DNA of 64,000 nt from Tachypleus tridentatus (GCF_004210375.1 NC_134827.1:102161285-102225284); one strand, 5' to 3'; positions 23,201-34,922 are shown, counted from the stretch's first letter. Translations and numbers: made by a program. The notes: generated by a model from the letters alone, not told the origin.

Positions 23201-24489
23201 GTAGAGCTAGAAATATCAAAGAATGTAATGTTGTCAGCTTACCTTATTAGATTACAGTAGAGCTTGAAATACCAAAGAATGTGATGTTGTCAGCTTACCT
23301 TATTAGATTACAGTAGAGCTAGAAATATCAAAGAATGTAATGTTGTCAGCTTACCTTATTAGATTACAGTAGAGCTAGAAATACCAAAAAATGTGATGTT
23401 GTCAGCTTACCTTATTAGATTACAGTAGAGCTAGAAATATCAAAGAATGTAATGTTGTCAGCTTTCCTTATTAGATTACAGTAGAGCTAGAAATACCAAA
23501 GAATGTAATGTTGTCAGCTTACCTTATTAGATTACAGTAGAGCTAGAAATACCAAAGAATGTAATGTTGTCAGCTTACCTTATTAGATTACAGTAGAGCT
23601 TGAAATACCAAAGAACTTAATGTTGTCAGCTTACCTTATTAGATTACAGTAGAACTAGAAATACCAAAGAACTTAATGTTGTCAGCTTACCTTATCAGAT
23701 TACAGTAGAGCTAGAAATACCAAATAACTTAATGTTGTCAGCATACCTTATTAGATTACAGTAGAGCTTGAAATACCAAAGAACTTAATGTTGTCAGCTT
23801 ACCTTATTAGATTACAGTAGAGCTAGAAATACCAAAGAATGTAATGTTGTCAGCTTACCTTATTAGATTACAGTAGAGCTAGAAATACCAAAGAACTTAA
23901 TGTTGTCAGCTTACCTTATTAGATTACAGTAGAGCTAGAAATACCAAAGAACTTAATGTTGTCAGCTTACCTTATTAGATTACAGTAGAGCTAGAAATAC
24001 CAAAGAACTTAATGTTGTCAGCTTACCTTATTAGATTACAGTAGAGCTAGAAATACTAAAGAACTTAATGTTGTCAGCTTACCTTATCAGATTACAGTAG
24101 AGCTAGAAATACCAAATAACTTAATGTTGTCAGCTTATTTTATTAGATTACAGTAGAGCTAGAAATACCAAAGAATGTAATGTTGTCAGCTTACCTTATT
24201 AGATTACAGTAGAGCTAGAAATACCAAAGAATGTAATGTTGTCAGCTTACCTTATTAGATTACAGTAGAGCTAGAAATACCAAAGAACTTAATGTTGTCA
24301 GCTTACCTTATTAGATTACAGTGGAGCTAGAAATACCAAAGAACTTAATGTTGTCAGCTTACCTTATTAGATTACAGTAGAGCTAGAAATACCAAAGAAC
24401 TTAATGTTGTCAGCTTACCTTATTAGATTACAGTAGAGCTTGAAATACCAAAGAACTTAATGTTGTTAGCTTACCTTATTAGATTACAG
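20231..24489. repeat. 56-bp minisatellite, about 76 copies
   Basis: Unit AGATTACAGTAGAGCTAGAA, ATACCAAAGAACTTAATGTT, GTCAGCTTACCTTATT (56 bp; AGATTA anchors at 21,905 and 21,961). Variant classes: AGAACTTAATG, AGAATGTAATG, AGAATGTGATG, ATAACGTAATG; CTTATT or CTCATT; AGAGCT or AGAACT; ATACC or ATATC. On the minus strand each unit reads AATAAGGTAAGCTGAC, which contains a good 5' splice-site match (AAG/GTAAGC). Confidence 0.97.
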
Positions 24490-24623
24490 CACAGACTCCC
24501 AAAGCACACCACTGGTTACAAATGTCCAGCACACCACTGGTAACAAATGTCCAGTTTGACTGAACTTCATGAATAACAACATTTTGCTCTCTTTCATACC
24601 CACCCACCCATCATCATCAATCC

Positions 24624-24895
24624 ATGGCCTGGCATGGCCAGGGGTTAAGGCATTCAACTTGTTATCTGAAAGTCGTGGATTCGAATCCCCATCAAACCAA
24701 ACATGTTCGCCCTCTCAGCTGTGGGGTCAATATAATGTGATAGTCATTACTACTAGTTGTTGGTAAAAGAGTAGCCCAACAGTTGGCGGTGGGTGGTGAT
24801 GACCAGCTGCCTTCCTTCTAGTCTTACACTGCTAAATTAGGGATGGCTAGTGCAGATAGCCCTCATGTAGCTTTGCCCAAAATTAAAAAACAAAT
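24624..24895 (+). mobile_element. SINE family A, near full length
   Basis: ATGGCCTGGCATGGCCAGGG head, GGATTCGAATCCCCATCAAA box B region, body blocks with some changes (GGTCAATATAATGTGATAGT), ending CCCTCATGTAGCTTTGCCCA. It sits between the 56-bp array and the UPF0449 gene. Confidence 0.85.
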
Positions 24896-25360
24896 AGTCC
24901 TCAATCCAGTTAACTGGTCTTTTCTTAATCTCTTCAACATGTACCCTCTGAATATACCTCATTTGATTCTGAAAACAAAAAAAATTCACAAACTGATAAA
25001 GCAAGATTTTTATACACTGTATTGCAGAATATGTGACTACAGAAATTGTCTTTTAGTTAAAATGAACAGATTATGTTGTTTACCTCTCTGGTTGTTACAT
25101 ATATAAGATACAGATTTAGTTATCTAAACTGTTAAACTACCATTTTATGGTACATTTATAATAATTTTTATATTATATTTTCCTCTCTTTCTCTGAATAC
25201 TATTTCCAGTTTTGAGAAGTATATAGAATTTTAAGAATTTATAATTATTCATAAAAGCAGCATATTGTATTTCCAAATTTCACTTTTTTTTTCAGTGCAT
25301 ATTGTAGTCACTCTTACTTCAGCTGAACAATAGAACATCTTTACAGTTTGAAGAAAAGTC

Positions 25361-27231
25361 ATGTTTACGTGGAAAAAAACTCAGTTACCATCTCGTCCTG
25401 AAATTCCACCAGCTGGTGACATCTTGAGAGATTTAGAAAATGTTACAAAGGACGACGTTGTAATATCCGTATCTCCAATATCCCTGTATTCACATTCTCT
25501 ATCAGGTGAGAATTTTGTTATTATTTATCACCGTGAAGTCTGCTCAGAAGTAGTATTTTAGTTGTGGTGATGCATAGTTTCTGGAGACATTTCTGTGATC
25601 TGTTACATTCTGAATAAAATATCATGTTATTTCTGTTTTATTATTTGGTGCCAGTATGGGTCCAACTAAATTAATGAAAAAAATATAAACATGTAGTCAT
25701 TTTCCAAATTTTTATTTTTAATATGTCTAAAATGGATTCATTAAGAATCTTATTTATTCATTTCCTGATTTAGTATTTTGGGACTTATAACCCACTAGAA
25801 GGAAGATTGGTTGTTTTTTTTTTAATAAAATAGAAACTTGTAACTTTAACGTAAGTGTAGTTTTATTGATTTTATCCATTTTGTTTTTAAACTCACTTAT
25901 CATGGTGATATAGTTGTCTATTTCTCAGTCCTGAGGCTTTAAGAAGTCATAGGTTTGTGATATAAACACATAATGATATTTTTCCCCTGTAACTTTAATC
26001 TGTATGAATCACCATGGCTTTCATTTCAGTGGAAACTCATGTAGAGATTGAGAGAAAGTATTGAAAGCTTGACTTGGTGATGTGTTTCTTGTAGAATATA
26101 TATTTGTGAACACCTTTCAACAAAATTGTAATGCATTTTTTTAACTTATTACTTTATCATTTTATATTACATTTGAATTGTGATTTTTCAATATAATAAG
26201 AAATTTTGTGTCTGTGTGGAATGAGATAAGATTAGCTTAGATCAACTTACTCTCAGCCTTTGTATGTTTCTTTTTGCCAGTAAGGCCACATTGGTATAAA
26301 TAAGTACTTAAATGGACAAAGTAAATCACAGAAACAAAATGAAAAAGAAAGAACAAATAGATATAAAAAAATGTGTTTCAAAGTTAACGCACGTATGAAA
26401 TTAAACCATTAACAGTAAAGAAAATTGGACTCGTTTATAATTTTGGTAAAAAAGTTGTTTTTGTTGTGATCATAAAGAGTGTAAAACTAGATTTGTTGTT
26501 TTTAGAATTGAAACAAAGTGAAATTTTGTCACATAAAATAAAATCTTTTAATGGAAAGTGTTTTTCATTTCTCAAACAAATTATAAAGAATTGTTTTTTT
26601 AATTTTCAGAGCCAAAATTTTATACCAATATCTCCAATAAAAATAAGATATTTTTGAGAAGCTACATAGTCTTTAGATAGTTTATTTCAAGTTTCAAACT
26701 ATTTCGTCAAGTTACCTTAACACTTGAAATCGATGAGTTTTAATTTTTGTCTGTGACTTGTGAAAAAGTAGTTTAATGCTTCCTTTATCCTGTACTTGCA
26801 GAAAGCTCTGGACTTCTGAATACGTCCAGCCAGAGTGAACTTGAAAATAAAGATACAGTCGATAGTCCGATCAAAAGTTCATCATCCTTCAGTGAAAGTG
26901 ATGTAGAACCCGAGGAGGCATTTCAAAAAGTACTTTTTTAAAATGACCTTTTATATAAATTTTAATATATAAATGACTTATTATAAATGACCTTAATAGG
27001 GAAACAAACCATGGAATTTTGTTTGTTTTCAAATGACTAAATACTTGAAGTCAAGATCTTCTGAGAATTGGACAATCATTTTGATTTCATGTTTCCTTAA
27101 CACTCCTACGAAAAGTGGGGCCTAATAGGTTCCAGAGCAACTTGAAAGGTTATTAATATTAGGCTAATAATTTTGTATTTAAATGAAATTGCCATTTAAA
27201 TCCATTAATGAATGGATTAACGAGATTCCCA

Positions 27232-27266
<35 letters not shown>

Positions 27267-29335
27267 GGGGAATGGGCTTGGAGAAATCAGGACTAGAAAC
27301 GTCTTTTCGTAGGAGTGTTAAAATGTGGAATCACTAACTGAGATGCCAGTAAAGAACTTGAAGTAGGAGGTATGAATTAATGGTTGATTATCAGGGCTGT
27401 GTCTGGATTAACAGGTGAACCAGTTAGATTTCTGGTGTGGGTGGATAGGATAATTTTATGGGTTCCATATGAGCAGGCTAGTAATTTGCTAGGATATATT
27501 GTTCAAACCTTGTTAGGGACTGGTTAAGTTAGGTTTGAATGGGATAAAGAAAATGACTTGAAAGAGAGTCAAAGATATTATTTATACTGGTAAGTTAAAG
27601 TTCATTTCTTTTTAACTAATAATTGAAGTATTTTGTAATTAACTGCCGTAATTATAATCTTTGGTAGCAGTTAGTATTTAAAAAGTGTTGGTCAAGTGAA
27701 AATGTTACGTTAGAAGGTTCTAACAAAGAGCATTGTAATAAAGGAGTGAATAATTTTATTTGGGTCTGAAAATGACGACAACCAGATCAGGTGGCCCAGT
27801 GAAACAACCATCTAATTCTCTCTCTTTCTCAACTAAATCATTTTGCATATTTTTTCAACTTTCATTTGTGAGGATGTTAGAGAAGCTGTTGGTGGTTCTG
27901 TTTTCATCATAGTTCAAGAATTCCTCGAGTTCATGAGGAAATATCTTCCCAATCAGAATATGAAAATAGCTGTTAAAAAAAAATGTTACTTAAGCTCTGA
28001 AGAAGGTATGATTGGAAAGTTAGTTATATATTAGAAACTGTAGGATCTAGTTTGTGATCCTAAACTGTAGGATCATTACCCTTGGAGGTTTTTGCTCAAA
28101 TACCTCTAGAGTTGAGAATTGTGTCCCAGACTTTATAAAAGTGAATGAGAGTAACCATAATGAAGATATGGATGTTTATAAATATTCAGTCATGCCAGCT
28201 GAAAAGGAATGTATTTATATCAAGCTTTTACCTATCAATTATTATAGTCATATAACTCAACTCATCAAATCTGATACAACAGGACTGAGAAACTCTAAGC
28301 GTGTTTACATGTAGCATGTATGGTACTGTTAGTAGAGTTTTTGATGTAGAAAAGCTGATATTTTGGCCCACTAGTAATTAGTCTCTTTAATTATGCATAC
28401 ATAAATAATTTATTGCTTTATCAGTTTTGTCATTTACTACTTGAAATTAATAGTTAATTAATGGATCTTGGCAAGATTTTTAAACAAGGTTTCATAATTT
28501 ACCAATTTAATTTTTACTGGGCTTCTGCCATATGTTAGAAATCATTTTTTAGTAAGTTGGGCATTTATGTAATTAATAGATAAAATGGAGACAAGAATTG
28601 AACTTGCAAATTTGTTTTCTGCCTCACTTTTTTCATTTAGGTTCTTAGTTTTTGGTTTATAATTCACTTGAGAAAAACTTCGTTACTGAAGGTGTTTCTT
28701 CAAAGAAATGTTTTTTAAAGGATAACAGTTATCTGCTTGGCACATTTTTACTAGTTTGTAGCACGTTATAAAAAATTTTAAATGACTCTTTCTGCACGTG
28801 GTCATTTCGTACTTTTAGTATCTACACATTAGGGAAAAGTAACCTCAGTTAGAAATGGTTACTGTGAAAATTTCCAACCATAAATCATAATCATTGTAAT
28901 TTTGTGAATAATTTGTGATAACGGGAAGCCCACTTGAAGTAAAAATGTAACTCATGACAGCTGGTCTGGGTACAAACTGTTTTCTGCTTTATCAGTAAAA
29001 GTGTTAATACCTGTACCAGCTGTCCTGTGAACAGTTGATATTTGTGATTTTGGCTTCAATAAACATTTATATAAAAAAAAAAAAATCTAATCGGTTGTTA
29101 TTTCGTAATACTATTGTAAGTTAGTTAAGATATAATAAATTTGTTTAGTTTTGTTTAGCAAGAAGATGATTTAGTTAATTTTGTTTTTCAGGTAAAGCAG
29201 TTCTTTGATTTAAATAAAAAAATTGAGAAAAGTCTCGAAATGTTACAATGTCAGACAGAAAAACTTCAAGATGTTACTCAAAGCTTAAGTGAAGAGATGT
29301 CTGTGATAGATGAGTCCACGCATTCTGCAACGTGA
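25361..29335 (+). CDS. C19orf25: UPF0449 (C19orf25-like) small coiled-coil protein, three coding exons
   Basis: Coding exons 25,361-25,505, 26,802-26,929 and 29,192-29,335 join in frame (145+128+144 nt) to give 138 residues. Donors are CAG/GTGAG and AAA/GTACT; acceptors are TTGCAG and TTTCAG. The start is the ATG at 25,361, ahead of an N-terminus MFTWKKTQLPSRPEIPP. The LPSRPxxPPxxDILRDLE motif (residues 9-26) is the UPF0449 signature as I remember it from human C19orf25 (LPTRPAPP...QILEDV). Residues 49-91 are acidic and Ser-rich (probably disordered). Exon 3 encodes a helical coiled-coil segment rich in K, E, Q and L, as in the family. Length is close to the vertebrate protein (about 118). 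Molecular function is not known for the family. An acceptor-like TTTTTTTTTCAG ending at 25,295 suggests a noncoding first exon upstream, perhaps beyond the 56-bp array. Intron 2 hosts the rRNA-bearing element. Confidence 0.75.
27101..27317. mobile_element. 217-bp piggyBac-like MITE with TTAA target duplication, carrying 28S rRNA sequence
   Basis: Perfect 15-bp terminal inverted repeats, CACTCCTACGAAAAG at 27,101-27,115 and CTTTTCGTAGGAGTG at 27,303-27,317. Each is flanked on the outside by TTAA (27,097-27,100 and 27,318-27,321), the target duplication typical of piggyBac-superfamily elements. No transposase is encoded. The right half is a fragment of 28S rRNA (see next entry). Immediately left of that fragment, ATCCATT-AATG-AATGGAT forms a small hairpin that includes the first bases of the rRNA part. 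It lies in intron 2 of the UPF0449 gene. Superfamily assignment rests on TTAA plus terminal repeats only. Confidence 0.8.
27208..27290 (+). pseudogene. 28S rRNA fragment (about 83 bp) inside the MITE
   Basis: From ATGAATGGATTAACGAGATT through CCCACTGTCCCTATCTACTA, TCTAGCGAAACCACAGCCAG and GGGAATGGGCTTGG to about AATCAG, this follows the highly conserved large-subunit rRNA segment that lies just 3' of the R2 insertion site and contains the R1 target region. Only about three or four differences from the arthropod/metazoan sequence as I recall it (for example GCCAGGGGAATGG for GCCAAGGGAACGG, and an extra A before AATCAG). Far too short to be a functional rRNA gene. Sense orientation relative to the host gene. 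Confidence 0.85.
28960..29065 (+). repeat. Interspersed repeat, copy 2 (related to 680-805)
   Basis: Aligns with 680-805 through AAACTGTTTTCTGCTTTATC, AGTAAAAGTGTTAATACCTG and TACCAGCTGTCCTGTG. Lies in intron 2 of the UPF0449 gene. Element type unknown. Confidence 0.4.
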
Positions 29336-30286
29336 ACTGAAAGTAAGTTCTGCACCAGATGGCTTTTGCTGAGTTTCTAGCTTTGTTTTCACCCTTTGAT
29401 ATACTTTGGTAACTTACAGATCTAGGGCAGTGGTTCCATCAAACCTCCATAAAGACTCATGGATTACAATAAGTATGTAAGCTAGTTTAGTATTTGACTA
29501 AAACATATGAAGTTCACAGAATATGTGATCACACGCATGCAAACACGGGGTTGTAAAAACAAATTTGAGAAAATTTAGAATTTTTAATAATATGAATATT
29601 TATTCAGAAAAAATTAAATAGAATTTAACTTGTTGATTATTGAAAACTTATTTGTAATCACTGTTTCTCCCAGTTTCCAGGGTAGGCAAACACATTTCTG
29701 TTTACCAGTGCGGGTCCATGGACTATTTGTTTGGAACCACTGGACTGGGTTACATATCATATGATATAATGAATTATTGTTTTTAACTTAAAGGATTAAT
29801 ATTTTGGTTTTTTGTTAACTTTATTGTTTCTACTTTGTTAATGGAATTTTTTAAATGTAACCTTGGTTATTTTGACTTAAGTAGAAACCATCACATAACT
29901 GTGAAAGTACACATTCCATAGCTTTTAATGAAATAATTATATCTTCGTGAAATTTGGCAGACTTTTAATAAACATTACAAGTGTTATATGCAAATAAGTC
30001 ATACTTTAAATAAGGTACTGTTATGAAATATTTGACTGTAAATTTATGGAGTCAGAACGTGATTCAGACTCATTCTAGTCTGAATACAAGGTGGTCTTCA
30101 TGTTAACATTAAAAACACTTGTTTCATCTCATAATTTCTAAATTTCATTCATATAGTAAACTTTATAAGTTGTGTGTTATTTTCTCTATCCTAACACTAA
30201 AGGGAACAGGTCCATTTGAGAGATCTTGTAACAATCACAGAAATTATGAAACGAATCTAAGTTATTTTTTTCTTTTGTCTCTCCAG

Positions 30287-30329
30287 AATGATTACCTGTT
30301 GCAACAGAAGATTGCAGATGTTTAAATCG
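30287..30329 (+). other. Candidate 3' exon of the UPF0449 gene (untranslated or alternative C-terminus)
   Basis: A good acceptor (TTTTGTCTCTCCAG at 30,273-30,286) is followed by a short frame NDYLLQQKIADV and TAA. A matching donor, AAA/GTAAGT at 29,342/29,343, lies 7 nt after the UPF0449 stop. Splicing would place an intron just after the stop; in the +1 frame the same junction would give RELKNDYLLQQKIADV, which looks like continued coiled coil. The main reading frame does not reach it. Confidence 0.35.
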
Positions 30330-33300
30330 CCTCATGTGCATTGCTGTTTACGCTTGTTTTTATTTAATTCAATCACTCTCTGAGCCATTTCTAACTATTA
30401 AATCTGTTTAACAAGCTGTACACAATATTGTGAACGTTTAACTCAAGTTTATTGAATTACGTAGTGCATGTGAATTACTTAGTGCACGTGCTGCTCTTAT
30501 GAAAAATGTTTTAATTGGACTTATTTTAATTCAGGTTTTTCTTACATAACTGCACAAATTTCTCATTTTTAGATTTTAGTGACCTTTTAACAATGGGTAA
30601 AACTATTCATGATGAAACAAGGAATTTATGTCTGATCTTTTGTTTTTTCATTCTCAGCATCTTATAGAATGTAGTCCTTTTTGTACTGATGATAGAAGTA
30701 CATAAAATAACTTTTTATTTATTTCATATATGCAAGTAAAGTACAAACTAATAACATGCACAAAGCATACAGTGTCCTACAACTATTATTATTTAACTGA
30801 CTTTCTAATTGAGGTATGAACATCTTAAAATACTTCACTTACCCTGTTGATGTGAATTCAGTGATTAAAACAATGAATCTATTGGCTGAGTAATCTAAAC
30901 ACTGTCACTAGAATGAGTCAGCCTCGTTCAACAATCAGTAACTTTAAATCTCATTTTTCCATTGGTCATGAATAACTCAAGATCAAATGTTGGAGTGAGA
31001 GAATTACTGATATTTTGTTAATGATAGAATGTGAAAGGAAGGCTTGGCAAGTGGGTTTGCCTTTCTGGTGTATATCAAAGAAAGTGGATGCTATAAAACC
31101 ACACTATGCCATAGTAATATCTTCACTGTAAATGTTTAAACTGGAGACATCATATAGGGGTGATTAGAAAATTGAAAATGGCCAATTTAAAACAAATAAG
31201 TGTGATACACGATGCTTAAGGGCACAGATTGAGATGTTATTTACATATTTCTTTCTGAAACTGAAACCTAGTTAATAAACCAAATTTTAATATTATATAT
31301 ACGTTTTGTGCCACGTTTATTAGCGTATAATGATTATAAAGTAATTTGATTGAATTTTTCGACATAACTCCATAAAAACTCACAATACGTACACTTTATC
31401 TACCAGCATTCAGAGGGTTAATGGGGACAAAAATAGCACTAAAATGTAAGGGGGTTTATAATACTCATTAAAGAATAAAACCCAAACAAATAAATGGACA
31501 ATTCCAAGCTATAAATACACTTGAAAGAAACTGAATACCTGATCATTACTCTTAATTAAACAAAACTTCAAAATGTCACCAAAGTATTTGCAAACACACA
31601 AAAAATCCTCAGGAATGCCATCAAAACTTAAACCCAAACTACAGTCGTGTACAGTCAAACCTAAACAGAAAAGCCAGTAAGGTATACAAAATATGTAGTC
31701 TCTCCACTCTTATTGTTGGGCAGTATTCTTTACCATTACAGCCATGGATGTGGGTCAAAGTGTTTATTCCACGATCTTTTAAAAAATATTACGTATTTGA
31801 TATCACTTATCGACTATTAATTTAACCTACATTACTTATTTAGTGACATATCATAGTACAGGATAGTAAATACCATGTGCAATATATGAGGATGACAAAA
31901 CCAACTGTACATAAGTATGTCATTGGTTTTAGAGGTTACATGAACTGTACGATGGACACAAATATTTTTATTATTCACATAAACATCACCTTGCAATTCG
32001 ACTTGTCAGATTTATGTCAGTTCACAAACATATCTGGAATACAAATATTTTTGTAACACATCTGACTTCTGTGTACTGCAGGTTTGTACATTTTAGTGCA
32101 AGCTAACTATAGTTTGTGTAAATAAAGATGGTAAATCGGGAATTGTAGGCAACATTTTTTCTCCAGTTTTGAGGATGGTCTGATGCATATTTATTTTAAA
32201 TAATATTCAGTCAGATATTTTGTAACTTGTTTTATTAAATATCAAAAGTGGTTTAATTGTAATTATATACTTTGTTATTTCAAACCTTTCTGTATTTGTT
32301 TAATATTCTGACGTTAGAGACCTCACTAATAAAATCAGACTATAAGAAGTCGTAAGGATGGAATGTTGGAACTAAAATAAAAGTCAGAACTTATTATTGC
32401 ATTCAGAATATTTTAATGTATATTTCATTACATCTTTGGATTTTGAATACCCACCAGTAATATGTGTATGGACTCACAACAATAAAACCTGAGATATGAT
32501 CTTCTGTGTTGGACAGAGTGCAAAGATTCAGGTGTGTCAGTCTGCACAGAAAAACAAAATAACAACCAATCAGTAGATGCTAAACTTTAAAATTTTCTTA
32601 TAAGCTGAAGGTATTTGATCAAATTTAATCTAGTTTAATGTCATGCCCTTATCAATGGTGTTAAAACTAAACTAAAAACTCTGATTAGATTAATCTGATG
32701 TGGTTTTATTCACTGAATTACTATGTTAAATTTTCTTGTCGTGGTCAGTTCATTAACTTGCCATAAGAATGTGCTAAATAAAAGACACCTGGAAATTTAG
32801 GATAAATTATTTATCTTATGCAAGTTAATCCAAATGTTTAAATTTTAACTATCATTTTTGTAGTTTATAAAGTTGATAAACTAATCAGTGTTAAATTTCT
32901 CTGTATCTCACAAGAGAAACGTTACAAACAAAATGACATAAATTAATAAAAAAATAACTGTTTGTCGAATGCACAAACACTGAATGTTTAGTACAATTGT
33001 ATCTTAGCTTATATGTTGTGTTAGTTTGGCCTCTACAAAACAGCAAGTAATTTTTTATCAATATTTTCACAAGTAAACCTAAAGCAGAATTAAACATGAA
33101 AACACAAGTTTGTTCAGTGTTTAAAGAACATGATTTTATAATAGTAAAAGAACCTGAACCGATTCTGCTATGTTACATCCACACTCGCTATGATGTAATT
33201 TTATTTCAGGTCGTCGACTAATCATCGAGCAGGCAAAAAAAACAAAGCAAGATATAACGAAGATGACTAGTTGTAATATGATGGCAAAGGTTACGTTGGA

Positions 33301-33360
33301 AATAGGTTTTCACTGAAAAAATTCATTAAGCATGCAGGAAATACTAAATATTTATTAGCA
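30330..33360. other. Intergenic DNA, no gene recognised
   Basis: AT-rich sequence probably starting with the 3' untranslated region of the UPF0449 gene; possible poly(A) signals are AATAAA at about 31,275 and 32,121. A degenerate family B SINE may be present at 32,445-32,560 (TGTATGGACTCACAACAATAAAACCTG-like order, then GGACAGAGTGCAAAG). I see no exon with domain similarity. Confidence 0.4.
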
Positions 33361-33363
33361 ACG

Positions 33364-33718
33364 TTCTTCTGTATAGTCTTATGTCGCAAATAATTTTATA
33401 AAAAAATATCTTAAAAGAGTAACTTACTTAATAAACTATATGTATCAGAGCTGTTGTAAGTTTAAGTCGGAACATTATTTTGTTGTCATTTGTTTTTTAT
33501 AACTAAGCATAAAAGAATATTACTATTATGTATAGTATAGTCTTCTGTATAGTCTTATGTTGCAAATAATTTTATAAAAAAATATCTTAAAAGAGTAACT
33601 TACTTAATGAAAGACGTCTACAGATATGTACTTCAGAGCTGTTGTAAGTTTAAGTTGGAACTGCATTATTTTGTTGTCATTTGTTTTTTATAACTAAGCA
33701 TAAAAGAATATTACTATG
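33364..33718. repeat. Imperfect direct duplication, unit about 177 bp
   Basis: 33,364-33,530 and 33,541-33,718 share TTCTGTATAGTCTTATGT, GCAAATAATTTTATAAAAAA, ATCTTAAAAGAGTAACTTAC, GAGCTGTTGTAAGTTTAAGT and ATTTTGTTGTCATTTGTTTT blocks in the same order, with an about 15-bp replacement between the second and third thirds (AATAAACTATATG against AATGAAAGACGTCTACAG). Confidence 0.85.
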
Positions 33719-34799
33719 AAATGTGATTAACAGTTTTTATGGATTGTGTTCAGAAATTAAATTTTTAGAACAATTATCTTTTAATACAAGAAAAAATCCA
33801 TTGCATGCAGAAATGAGATATTTTGGCTACACCCAGAGACTAATGCATGAATCACAGCTTCTTTTAACTTGATGGAAAGGAACAGATAAACTAGTGAATT
33901 TTAAAATAGGTCCATTAAAATATAGCCTTGTCCCAATATTAAACACCAACAAAGCTCATTTGTTGAGAATTTTAAGACAAAACTCCTGACAAGCTGAATG
34001 CATGCACCTGACAGTAAAAGTGATTTAATTTCTGCAGCATTGTTTATGGTACTCCTTACAACAGTGATTGTTGCTCATTCATCTGGATCACTTCTAACAA
34101 ATAAATTATCATTTTGTTTGCTGTACAAAGACACCTGTCATCAAAGTCTGTTGCAAGTGGCTTTTTAAGAACCATGTGTCTACCACTAGGGAGTATTATA
34201 GTAATCAACTGAGAGATAAGATAATTGGGCCTACTTGGAAAGTGCAACAAACATCAAACTGTGTGCCAATTAACCAATTCCATCAACAGTGATCTCGAGT
34301 TGTGTCCAGTCACTCTACTTCCATAAACATAGAGTGACTGCTCATGTGATGAAGCAAAATAACAATCTGTGAAAAATGCATAAAGCTCTCTAGTATTTTT
34401 GTGCTATTTTACTTTGTGAATATTTTTCTAAGATAATAATAAGTTCACCCAACTCTTATTTTTATAAAATTGGTTAAGTGAGCAATTTTGAAACCTCTGT
34501 TGACTTTCTTAGCTTTAGAGACGTGATTGTCTCTGTGGTGGAGCTCTGGATTTCAGAAGTGACAACATCAGTTATAATATCATGAAATACATAAAATTCC
34601 CACCTTTAAGCTGTGGATGAATTACAAGAGTGATAGTCAATCTCTAAGTATCGGTGGTAGGTAACACAAAATAAAGGGTGGCATAACATAGCTTTAGTCG
34701 CTTTGCTGTAAATAGAACAATTCTTTGTTATCAGAGAGACAACTTAAGAGTGTGAAACAAAACTCTACTATTGCTGAAGACAGTTTTGAAACTAGATAT

Positions 34800-34922
34800 G
34801 CTATCTGGTGGGTAGAGGTAAGTCTTTGGATTTACACCACTAAAATCAGGGGCTCTGTTCTCCTCAGTGGACATGGCAGAGAGCATGATGTGACTTTCTT
34901 TGCTATAAAAACACATACGTGC
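34800..34922 (+). mobile_element. SINE family C, diverged
   Basis: ATCTGGTGGGTAGAGGTAAG, TCTTTGGATTTACACCACTA, AAATCAGGGGCTCTGTTCTC, CTCAGTGGACATGGCAGAGA and TTTGCTATAAAAACACATAC follow the family C order (compare 9,023-9,155). Two short antisense/sense ORFs over it are artefacts. Confidence 0.5.

Noticed and set aside
4041-24489. CRISPR-like regular arrays
   Set aside because: The repeats are directly adjacent with no unique spacers and the genome is eukaryotic; these are ordinary minisatellites.
27208-27290. Functional rRNA gene or misassembled rDNA unit
   Set aside because: Only about 83 bp of 28S is present, with substitutions, and it is enclosed by terminal inverted repeats and TTAA duplications in a protein-gene intron.
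28054-28314. 86-codon ORF (and 27,843-28,034) within the UPF0449 gene
   Set aside because: Lies in intron 2; using it would break the frame that joins the two recognisable family motifs.
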